Shown here one piece after another: positions 35,684-43,019 of a stretch of 64,000 nt of DNA; positions within the stretch are counted from its first letter, which is position 1, and every line of letters begins with the position of its first letter. The position numbers and the translations under genes are program-made. The stretch is taken from NCBI GenBank assembly GCA_965601455.1, contig OZ271831.1, positions 868,001 through 932,000 on the forward strand. Reading direction: 5' to 3'. This DNA comes from JANQEU01 sp965601455. GTDB lineage: Bacteria > Bacteroidota > Bacteroidia > Cytophagales > Cyclobacteriaceae. The notes under the pieces are model-generated. The model was not told where the DNA came from, did not search any database, and saw nothing but the letters and a program-made list of their open reading frames with translations.

Positions 35684-36970
35684 TCACTCCAATGAGACCA
35701 GCATAAGCTGATGGCCACTTTCCCGTGCTCCAATAAGTACCCATTTCCCATCGGGACTGATACTTTGATGTGCATGAGTCCCTGATAACCTTGAAGTATC
35801 TCGAGTAAGAAGTTGCAGCTCCCCTTGATTGGGTTTGGCGACATCAAATGTGTATTTCCATATCTCTCCCGTAAGCACATTGTAGTCATCCTTTCTGCAT
35901 AAATCTCCAATCATCAATCCGTCACGGCTAGCTTGATGAAGAAACATCAGGGTAGTATCAGGTGAACTGACTAGTAATGAGCCTAAAGCGGACGGGTTTC
36001 CAGCATTTGACTTATCGATAAGATAGACACCGATATCAAGTTTATCCTGATGATCAGGATGTACTGAATTAAGATTAAAGGCAATAGTATTTTTATCGTA
36101 CCAGGTCTCATGGCTTACATTGTCCATTGCTCTGTTTCGTGAAAGCCCTTTTCTTAGAAATTCTACTTCTCCTGTCTCAGTGTTCATTAGGTACATGCGT
36201 TGATGAAGATCGTTTTGACAAAATAGCAGTTCTTGTGATTTCCAGGGATTCGCTTGCAGATGACAGATACTTGGACCGTTCGTTGTGTGATAAAGTGATT
36301 TCTGCACTCCTGACCCAACGTCAACAGATAGAATCTCATTGGATAATTCATTTAAACCATGCCTTAAACCGAGGTATAACCTGGTTGACGAAGCATCTAA
36401 TGTAAGACCTCCGAAAATGTCAATCTCACCTTGCCGGGAAATGGAAGTGATTCTTTTTTTATAAGAATCACGTAGCCTTTCGCCCTTTACATCCTCTAAG
36501 AAACCATTGAAATCGAAAGCGAAAACAACTATAGAATCGGTCATTGGGCGACTCAGGAAATAGATTAGACCGCTCGAGTCCTGGGAGACAAAGACATCAG
36601 GTGTTGAACCAGGTCGATCCTTCAAATTTGAATTGGTAGTCAGCTGAATAATACTGAAATCATCAAAACAATCGTCTGAACCTGGACTATTGACTGCAAA
36701 AATCTCTTTTTGACCTGTTCGAGTGGATGTGAATATTATCCAATTTCCATCTGCCGCCCAATTGGGATGAGTTTGATAGAGCTTTAGACTATTAAATTTC
36801 CTATCGGTTAGTATCAGTCTCTCCCTACCAGTATGGGCATCATTCACCTGCCGAACTTCAGTCCCCCAATACTTTTCACCCAATTGAACCTCAAGCCTCA
36901 AATTACAAGCATTCTGCGCATAGGTGTTGATAGCAATAGCCAGTAGAAAGACAAAACTTATTCGGTGCAT
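35684..36970 (-). CDS. TolB-like (PD40 repeat) beta-propeller protein
   Basis: A 428-residue exported protein with signal peptide MHRISFVFLLAIAINTYAQ, start at 36970 (the longer frame adds only six residues). The sequence has PD40-like propeller repeats: HPNWAADGNWIIFTSTRTGQKEIFAV near the N-terminus, then further blades, and HAHQSISPDGKWVLIGARESG at the end. No enzyme motif is visible. Such proteins often act as ligand-binding or oligogalacturonate-type lyase-like propellers; it could not be assigned further. Its stop is convergent with and three bases from the S9 peptidase gene. Confidence 0.82.
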   Translation of the reverse strand: MHRISFVFLLAIAINTYAQNACNLRLEVQLGEKYWGTEVRQVNDAHTGRERLILTDRKFNSLKLYQTHPNWAADGNWIIFTSTRTGQKEIFAVNSPGSDDCFDDFSIIQLTTNSNLKDRPGSTPDVFVSQDSSGLIYFLSRPMTDSIVVFAFDFNGFLEDVKGERLRDSYKKRITSISRQGEIDIFGGLTLDASSTRLYLGLRHGLNELSNEILSVDVGSGVQKSLYHTTNGPSICHLQANPWKSQELLFCQNDLHQRMYLMNTETGEVEFLRKGLSRNRAMDNVSHETWYDKNTIAFNLNSVHPDHQDKLDIGVYLIDKSNAGNPSALGSLLVSSPDTTLMFLHQASRDGLMIGDLCRKDDYNVLTGEIWKYTFDVAKPNQGELQLLTRDTSRLSGTHAHQSISPDGKWVLIGARESGHQLMLVSLE

Positions 36971-37061
36971 GAAGAAGTACCATTCCAAATTTTGTACCAG
37001 AAATGACCTTTTTGAGATTAGTACTTGTTGCTAGGACATCAAAAATGAATTCTTTCTTACC

Positions 37062-37475
37062 ATGAGACAAATAGTGTACGAACTCCCCGGAATACTTAAG
37101 GGGGAACATCAATTGGATGCTGGTGCAATGATTGACACTTGGGAATCCATGTTAATCAGTGCGGAACAGTTTCGAGCACATATTTTTGATATAGGAGTCC
37201 CTTATGCCCGCGCTCACGGAATTAACTGTTGGATTGTGGATACCAGTAAGGCGAAAGGAGTTTTTAGGAAAGAGGTGCTTGAACTTATAGATAAGGAGGT
37301 TGCTCCTTCTTTTGCTGCCATTGGAATCAAGTATTTCATAACCATTACACCGGAGAGCGCACTTACTAAATTAACAGTGAATAAGATTGAAGAACTCAAT
37401 GCTGCTGATGGAATGAATGTTTTCAGTCTCTCCTCTACAGAAGAGGCATTAAATTGGCTGATGCAGGAGGCATAA
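37062..37475 (+). CDS. STAS/SpoIIAA-like small protein, unknown function
   Basis: A 137-residue soluble protein with no signal peptide. The pattern fits a mixed alpha/beta STAS-like (SpoIIAA-like) fold, with CWIVDTSKAKGVF as a central strand and loop and KYFITITPESALTKLTV as a later strand and helix. The SpoIIAA-like proteins of Bacteroidota are usually uncharacterised and may take part in stress or membrane-associated signalling; here I infer only the fold. It stands alone, divergent from the TolB-like gene and upstream of a small membrane protein gene 110 bases away on the same strand. Confidence 0.65.
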   Translation: MRQIVYELPGILKGEHQLDAGAMIDTWESMLISAEQFRAHIFDIGVPYARAHGINCWIVDTSKAKGVFRKEVLELIDKEVAPSFAAIGIKYFITITPESALTKLTVNKIEELNAADGMNVFSLSSTEEALNWLMQEA

Positions 37476-37585
37476 ACCCCCGAAAACTGTCAGCTTTAAG
37501 TCAAATCCGGAATCATCCTTCCTCTTTTTAAAAACGGATAGTTTTATTTGTTGTAGGTTGGTACCTAAAAGCAAAAAGCCTATCC

Positions 37586-38170
37586 ATGGATCCATTTGAA
37601 TATACGGTAATACTAAGCTCACTAGTGATTGGACTCGGTATTGCCCAATTACTACAAGGTACAGCAGACGTTCTGTCCCACATTAAGCATGTGAAACTCA
37701 GTTTACCGCTGACGTTGATGGTGATTAAGTGTTTTCTGTTGTGTGTGCAGGACTGGTGGTTTAACTACACCTATGCTTTACTGGTTGACGCCTGGTCGAT
37801 TCGAATGGTATTGTTTGTACTGGTTTACCCAATATTCCTCTTTATATGGGCCCGGATGCTCTTTCCTACCGGCTTAAGATCGCAAGAGACCGATTTGGAC
37901 GCGTATTACATGGATCAATGGAGGTCTTTATTTACTGTTGAACTTATTACCATCATTTTAAGCATTTTCCAAAACCTGTTTATCTCCGGTTATCCACTGA
38001 TAGAACAAGTTCCACTGATGGTATATGAGTTTGCTTTCGTTGTTTTCATCGCCATGAATGTCCAGAATAGGCGAGCACATATCATTTTTCAGATTGTGAG
38101 TTTGATTATTGTTTCGCTGATCGTATTCCTTCAGGACGATGGACTGAAGGATTATACCGGTCTAATGTAA
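37586..38170 (+). CDS. Small multi-spanning membrane protein, unknown function
   Basis: A 194-residue inner-membrane protein with about six predicted helices, for example FEYTVILSSLVIGLGIAQLL, LTLMVIKCFLLCVQDWWF, MVLFVLVYPIFLFIWARML, ELITIILSIFQNLFI, VYEFAFVVFIAMNV and IIFQIVSLIIVSLIVFL. I do not recognise a named family. No motif for transport or catalysis is visible. The remnant of a chemoreceptor gene lies just after it on the other strand. Confidence 0.75.
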   Translation: MDPFEYTVILSSLVIGLGIAQLLQGTADVLSHIKHVKLSLPLTLMVIKCFLLCVQDWWFNYTYALLVDAWSIRMVLFVLVYPIFLFIWARMLFPTGLRSQETDLDAYYMDQWRSLFTVELITIILSIFQNLFISGYPLIEQVPLMVYEFAFVVFIAMNVQNRRAHIIFQIVSLIIVSLIVFLQDDGLKDYTGLM

Positions 38171-38176
38171 AGTTGA

Positions 38177-38320
38177 TTATTGAACCAGGCTCTCATCAGA
38201 CTCTTCCAGTTCGAATTGACTCAATCCTTCACGCAACAGATTTGCCATCCTCGTAACTTCCTCAGAGCGATGATTGAATTGAGCCATCCCTGAAGATAAT
38301 TGGCTAACTGAAGCCGATTT
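38177..38320 (-). pseudogene. Remnant of the 3' end of a methyl-accepting chemotaxis protein gene
   Basis: The - strand frame ending at the TAA at 38177-38179 encodes, upstream of its stop, SASVSQLSSGMAQFNHRS, EEVTRMANLLREGLSQFEL and an acidic tail. It aligns without gaps to the last helix of the intact chemoreceptor at 48001-49878 (SSATEMSAAMESYAQQ, TGNLQNIAIDLKGRLDKIKL). An in-frame stop at 38358-38360 ends the frame upstream, and no signalling hairpin precedes it, so only about 45 codons of a once longer gene remain. It is 8 bases from the neighbouring membrane-protein stop and the isomerase gene begins where it ends, which is consistent with a deletion junction. Confidence 0.6.
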
Positions 38321-38352
38321 TAAGCAAATCTCTATTCTGGAGATATTGGTAA

Positions 38353-39309
38353 TTAAATGTTACGATAAAATGATTGGCGAAGAAGTTCAAGGCTCGTTGG
38401 TATAGCCTCTTCAGGTTTTGCTTGTCCTTCAAACTCCAATGAGATGTAACCCTTGTAATCGGCAGAGCGCATAATCGCACCTATACGTTCATAGTCCAGA
38501 TCCAGTGTATACCATTTACCTTCGCCATAGTAAGTTTTAGCCTGAACTAAGCACGCATCTGGTGCCAGTACCTGCAATTGATCATAGGGATCTTCAAGGA
38601 AATTTCCTGTATCTAAGGTGACCTTAAGCCATGGTGAATTAATTGCTTTTACGATACGCTGTACACCTTCGGCGGTCCGTCCTAAGCCCCAATGATTCTC
38701 AAGTCCCATTACCACGCCACATTCAGCTGCCTTATCTACGCATTTCCCAATTGCATCGATGACCCATGCAAAACCATCTTCATCCTGATATCCGTCAAGG
38801 GGAGGCTCAATTCCTCTATTTGCCATTAAAGCATCAAAAGATTCACTGGTTCCCCATCTACCAGTATTGATCCGCATCGTCGGGATTCCTAATTGATAGG
38901 CAACCTCAATCTGATTTTTCGTTTTTTGAATGTTTTCGTTTCGATAGGTTTCTTCCGGATTGAGAAATCCCTGATGGGTGGAGAAACCGTAGATATCAAG
39001 ACCTGCATGCAGCGCAAGTCGCTTCAAATTCTGTAAATAGGACTTTTCCTCGGAGGCCATTTGAACGTGCAGCAACTCCACTCCATTGAAGCCCATTCGA
39101 GCGGCCTCTTCGATGCAGTATTCTATTGGAGTTTCTTCCTTTGGACCATTAAACTGCCAAAATGAATAGGTAGAGACTCCAATTGGATTGGCGATCGTTT
39201 CAGCATCTGTCCTTAAATCTTTAAACGGAGGTTGTTTTGAGGTGGCAGATGATGTAGCAATACCGATACCTGTCAATAATGCCCCTGGTATAAATTCTCT
39301 TCGTTTCAT
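38353..39309 (-). CDS. Sugar phosphate isomerase/epimerase (TIM barrel, AP-endonuclease-2 type)
   Basis: A 318-residue exported protein. It begins KRREFIPGALLTGIGIATSSAT, a twin-arginine-type signal typical of Bacteroidota sugar isomerase-like proteins. The rest is a xylose-isomerase-like TIM barrel: ARMGFNGVELLHV, STHQGFLNPEETY, PTMRINTGRWG, MGLENHWGLG (a metal-ligand Glu), WLKVTLDTGNF (Asp/His-type metal site), VQAKTYYGEGKWYTLDLDYE and GYISLEFEG (second Glu). It probably isomerises or epimerises a keto-sugar in the periplasm; substrate is not readable. It is divergent from the iorAB pair. Confidence 0.88.
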   Translation of the reverse strand: MKRREFIPGALLTGIGIATSSATSKQPPFKDLRTDAETIANPIGVSTYSFWQFNGPKEETPIEYCIEEAARMGFNGVELLHVQMASEEKSYLQNLKRLALHAGLDIYGFSTHQGFLNPEETYRNENIQKTKNQIEVAYQLGIPTMRINTGRWGTSESFDALMANRGIEPPLDGYQDEDGFAWVIDAIGKCVDKAAECGVVMGLENHWGLGRTAEGVQRIVKAINSPWLKVTLDTGNFLEDPYDQLQVLAPDACLVQAKTYYGEGKWYTLDLDYERIGAIMRSADYKGYISLEFEGQAKPEEAIPTSLELLRQSFYRNI

Positions 39310-39512
39310 AATGCATGGATTTCTTTCAATTTATAAAATTGGTGGGTACTGCACGGTAACACTTACTTCTACCGTACTGGGATTCTTTCTTTTCAGTTTG
39401 TGTTATTTGGGTAGTAATTCAGCGACCTATGATATTGGAAGGAGTAATGGATGTTTATTTCCATGATAAATTGCAGAATTTACAGGCTCGTTCACGAAAG
39501 AATGATGATCAG

Positions 39513-39992
39513 ATGAAAATAAGTTTTACTATCAATGGGAGACCAACTGAAATTGATGTGGATCCCAACATGCCGTTATTGTGGGCAGTAAGAGATGTTC
39601 TTAAATTGAAAGGGACTAAATACGGATGTGGGAAAGCATTGTGTGGAGCTTGCTCTCTGCACATCGATGGTCAGGTTTTTCGATCGTGTTCGTATCCGGT
39701 TCGACTGGTAGAGGGAAAGGAGATTACTACTTTAGAAGGACTTTCGGCAGACGATGATCTCCATCCGATTCAGCAAGCCTGGATAGAAGAAAATGTTCCT
39801 CAATGTGGATACTGTCAACCCGGATTTATGATGGCCGGAGCTGGACTTATCGCTTCCAATTCATCACTCACGGAAGAGGAGATTAAGAAAAGTATCAGTA
39901 ATATCTGCCGATGCGGTACGCATCCGAGAATTGTGAAAGCGATAAAGCGTGCTTCGGAGATAAAAAATCAGAACGAGTCACTACCATCATGA
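39513..39992 (+). CDS. 2Fe-2S subunit of a xanthine-dehydrogenase-family (IorA-like) oxidoreductase
   Basis: A 159-residue iron-sulfur protein starting at the ATG at 39513 (MKISFTINGRP), preceded by a purine-rich ribosome site. It carries the plant-ferredoxin cluster cysteines 39, 44, 47 and 59 (GCGKALCGACSLHIDGQVFRSC) and the second-cluster cysteines 98, 101, 132 and 134 (CGYCQPG ... ICRCGTH). These two [2Fe-2S] clusters carry electrons from the molybdenum site of the large subunit to an acceptor. It resembles isoquinoline 1-oxidoreductase alpha subunit. Its stop overlaps the ATG of the large subunit by four bases (ATGA), so the two form one complex. Confidence 0.93.
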   Translation: MKISFTINGRPTEIDVDPNMPLLWAVRDVLKLKGTKYGCGKALCGACSLHIDGQVFRSCSYPVRLVEGKEITTLEGLSADDDLHPIQQAWIEENVPQCGYCQPGFMMAGAGLIASNSSLTEEEIKKSISNICRCGTHPRIVKAIKRASEIKNQNESLPS

Positions 39993-42154
39993 GCAAGCCA
40001 TTGGAAAAAAAGAGTAAAGGTTTCTCAAGGAGAAAGTTTCTCATTCGGGGTGGTATCGTCATCGGAGGAACTGCTGCGGTCGTATATTTTTCCAAAACTC
40101 CTGCCAGGCGAAAAATTTACAAGGTTGCGTCAACCATGGATCTGCCTACAGTCCTTACTCAGGATTCCACGGATTTTTGGTTTGAGGTGTTACCCGATAA
40201 CCGAATTCTCCTCAAATCACCAAAAGCGGAAATGGGCCAGGGAATTTTTACTGGATTTCGTCTGATTGCCGCGGAGGAACTGGATGTAAAACCCGAACAA
40301 ATTCAAGTTGTACCAGGTGCTACAGCTTCATCAGGTATTGATATGACTGGAACAGGAGGAAGCAATACCACTTACTCATTATTTACACCTTTACTCCAGG
40401 TCGCAGCCAATTTAAGAGAGACATTAAAACATGCAGCCGCGAAAAAGTGGGAAGTGGATGTCTCAACCATCGAAAGTAAAAATGGAATGCTGATTTCAGG
40501 TACCAACAGAATGACTTATGCAGAACTTGCGGGTTCTTTGGATCAGTGGGAGTACATTGAAGCACAGGAGCTGAGACCATCCAGCAAATATCAATACATA
40601 GGTAGTGAGGTTCCCCGCTCTGATCTGGAAGAGAAAGTGATGGGGGAGTCTATTTTCGGTTTAGACCAGGAAATGGATGGAATGCTACACGCCATGATGC
40701 TCTATAGCCCGTACATTGGTGGAACTCTCAAATCCTTGGAAACCTCAGCAGCTGAGAAAGTGTCGGGTGTAATCAAAGTTATCAATGAAGAAGGGTTAGT
40801 AGCAGTAGTCGGGGAAACCCGGTATGCAGCCGAAGCTGGTCGTAATGCACTTAAGGCCGAATGGTCGATGGAAAAAACCTGGCAGCAGGAGGATCTCGAA
40901 AACCTGGTTTCCGTTGGAGGATCACCGGTGAATGTCCAGAAAAAAGGCAATGTCAATAGAGCATTCAAGAATGCTTCTGAATTGATTGAAGCCGAATACC
41001 GCACACCCCTGGGTGCTCACGCACATATGGAGCCTAATGGAACTCTTGCCCACTACCAGGGTGATAAGATTACGTTGAGAATTGGAACCCAAATAGCAGC
41101 GAATCTGCTAATGGATCTTTCAGGTGAGTTTGATATACCCCAGGAAAATATCGATGTACAAGTGCAGTATTTAGGAGGTGCATTTGGTAGGAGGTACTTC
41201 AATCACAATGCCATAGAAGCAGTAAAGGTCTCGAAGATTATGGGTAAACCGGTTTATACCTTTTGGGATAGAGAAACAGAATTCCAGAATGGGTATCTCA
41301 GACCAAATACACATCATGTATTAAGAGCGAGTTTTACCGAAGATGGTAAGCTGGATGCTATTGAGCACAAACTGGCAACCGGAGATATGTTCTTAACCAA
41401 TCTTCCCGTTCCAGGTTTACCAACAATTCTGGCTGCTGATATTCTTTCCGCAGGTCATGGAACTTCATTTCATTACAATGTGAAGAACATGAGAGCTGAG
41501 ATCTATCAGAAGTACTTACCATTTCAAACGGGAATTTGGAGGGCAGTAGGCATGTTTGCCAATACATTCGCAAAGGAGACTTTTATAGATGAATTAGCTG
41601 AGAAAGCAAATCAGGATCCTATTCAATTTAGGCTGGATTATCTAACGGATGAAAAAGAACTAACCCAACGTTTTAGGATAACGCTTGAGACCCTTCGAGA
41701 GAAAAGTGGCTGGAATGCTGGTAAACAGGAAGGAATAGGAAGAGGAATAGCCATCGCGGAGGATAGAGGTACAATTGCCGGGGCAGTAATCGAGATTCAA
41801 GAAATTGACGGCAAAGTTCGTGCAACGAAAGTGACCCATGTGGTAGATCCGGGAGTTGCTGTCAATCCGGAAGGTATAAGGCAACAGGTTGAGGGTTGCA
41901 TTATGATGGGAATAAGTGCGGCTTTTTACGAAGTTACCTATGTGCAGGATGGAAAATTTAGTGCAACCAATTATCATCAGTATCCGATGGCAACGTTGAT
42001 GGATGTTCCTGATATCGATATTATTATTTTGGAAAACTCTAGCAGGATGACCGGGATAGGCGAGCCTCCATTAGCGCCAATTGCTCCTGCATTGGCTAGT
42101 GCGTATTATGACCTGAAGGGAGAAAGAAAACGAGAATTACCTCTGTTAACCTAA
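39989..42154 (+). CDS. Molybdenum cofactor-binding large subunit (IorB/aldehyde oxidase-type)
   Basis: A 721-residue catalytic subunit of the xanthine dehydrogenase family. It begins with a twin-arginine signal (SRRKFLIRGGIVIGGTAAVV), so the complex is exported folded with its cofactor. Family landmarks are KAEMGQGIFTGF, AHAHMEPNGTLAHY, YLGGAFGRRYFNHNAIEAV, TGIWRAVGMFAN and the C-terminal GIGEPPLAPIAPALASA, whose Glu is the catalytic base. It likely hydroxylates a nitrogen heterocycle or aldehyde in the periplasm, passing electrons to the IorA-like subunit; the substrate is unknown. The start overlaps the end of the upstream gene, and it is convergent with a small lipoprotein gene with no gap between the two stops. 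Confidence 0.93.
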   Translation: MSKPLEKKSKGFSRRKFLIRGGIVIGGTAAVVYFSKTPARRKIYKVASTMDLPTVLTQDSTDFWFEVLPDNRILLKSPKAEMGQGIFTGFRLIAAEELDVKPEQIQVVPGATASSGIDMTGTGGSNTTYSLFTPLLQVAANLRETLKHAAAKKWEVDVSTIESKNGMLISGTNRMTYAELAGSLDQWEYIEAQELRPSSKYQYIGSEVPRSDLEEKVMGESIFGLDQEMDGMLHAMMLYSPYIGGTLKSLETSAAEKVSGVIKVINEEGLVAVVGETRYAAEAGRNALKAEWSMEKTWQQEDLENLVSVGGSPVNVQKKGNVNRAFKNASELIEAEYRTPLGAHAHMEPNGTLAHYQGDKITLRIGTQIAANLLMDLSGEFDIPQENIDVQVQYLGGAFGRRYFNHNAIEAVKVSKIMGKPVYTFWDRETEFQNGYLRPNTHHVLRASFTEDGKLDAIEHKLATGDMFLTNLPVPGLPTILAADILSAGHGTSFHYNVKNMRAEIYQKYLPFQTGIWRAVGMFANTFAKETFIDELAEKANQDPIQFRLDYLTDEKELTQRFRITLETLREKSGWNAGKQEGIGRGIAIAEDRGTIAGAVIEIQEIDGKVRATKVTHVVDPGVAVNPEGIRQQVEGCIMMGISAAFYEVTYVQDGKFSATNYHQYPMATLMDVPDIDIIILENSSRMTGIGEPPLAPIAPALASAYYDLKGERKRELPLLT

Positions 42155-42412
42155 TTATTGGTAATCGTAGCTGGCTAAACAAGATCCACCGTCGAGTATA
42201 TGCTGATCCATCATTTGGATCAGGTCCTCTTCGGTATTTCCTTCTGATCCAAGAGTTCCTTGGCCAATGCATTCCTCGAAGACTGAATTACTAGTGGGAC
42301 CAGGGACCACGCATTCGAAGCAAATAATCGAGGGATCCTCACAAGCCATATCATTGGAACAGGATGAAAGAAAAAGAGTTATTGACGTAATTACTATGAA
42401 TACTACTTTCAT
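42155..42412 (-). CDS. Small cysteine-rich lipoprotein, unknown function
   Basis: An 85-residue predicted lipoprotein: signal MKVVFIVITSITLFLSSC with lipobox LSSC (Cys18). The mature part is short and carries four further cysteines in the first half (ACEDPSIICFEC, VFEECIGQG) plus one near the end (GGSCLASYDYQ). The spacing looks disulfide-forming. The start at 42412 is chosen because the lipoprotein signal begins there. I recognise no family. It lies directly after and convergent with the molybdenum oxidoreductase gene. Confidence 0.7.
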   Translation of the reverse strand: MKVVFIVITSITLFLSSCSNDMACEDPSIICFECVVPGPTSNSVFEECIGQGTLGSEGNTEEDLIQMMDQHILDGGSCLASYDYQ

Positions 42413-42505
42413 GGGATCTACCGTATAGTTCAAAACAAAGTACGGTAGTCTCAAAAAGCGGCCGGCAATTACTTCGTCTACATTAAGTATACAGACTTAT
42501 AAACG

Positions 42506-43018
42506 TTACTTTTTCAGGTAAATAACCTCTACCATTCCATCAGGGAATGATTTTACGCTCTCTACCTGAAACCACTCTTCGATCTGGCTCGGTGCAAATA
42601 GCGGAATCCCTTGTCCTAGTACAATAGGTTGGATATACCATGAGATTTTATCCAGTAACCCTTCACGAATGAAAAGTGAATTGATTTCACCGCCACCAAT
42701 TAGCCAAATATCTTTCCCTTTCTTTTTTTTCAAATTATGAAAAAATTCAACCGGTTGCTCGGTAACGAATTGAATGTCCTCCTCGCTGGAAAGAGTTCTA
42801 TCTCTGGTGATTACATAACTTTTTAAGTCTTTGTAGGGCCACTCACCAAACGTTAGTACTTGACGGTAGGTAGCACCACCCATTACCGCACAATCAATGG
42901 TCTTAACGAAATCCATTACCCCGTAATCACCTTCCTCGAATAACCAGTCGACGGATCCGTCAAGTCTTGATATGAAACCATCGATAGAGGAAGTGATGTA
43001 TAGATGAACCTGTCTCAT
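42506..43018 (-). CDS. Dihydrofolate reductase-like protein (RibD C-terminal domain family)
   Basis: A 170-residue protein of the DHFR/RibD_C fold: YITSSIDGFISRLDG, VMGGATYRQVLTFGEWPY, IWLIGGGEINSLFIREG and ISWYIQPIVLGQGIPLF. Similar stand-alone proteins (YyaP/YwjB-like) use NADPH and act as reductases of unknown substrate; they are not the main folate enzyme. The start at 43018 (MRQVHLY) lies one base after the stop of the upstream glycosidase gene; a longer start at 43033 is possible and would overlap it. Codons are in operon order with the glycosidase, transporter and OxyR genes. Confidence 0.88.
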   Translation of the reverse strand: MRQVHLYITSSIDGFISRLDGSVDWLFEEGDYGVMDFVKTIDCAVMGGATYRQVLTFGEWPYKDLKSYVITRDRTLSSEEDIQFVTEQPVEFFHNLKKKKGKDIWLIGGGEINSLFIREGLLDKISWYIQPIVLGQGIPLFAPSQIEEWFQVESVKSFPDGMVEVIYLKK

Positions 43019-43019
43019 A

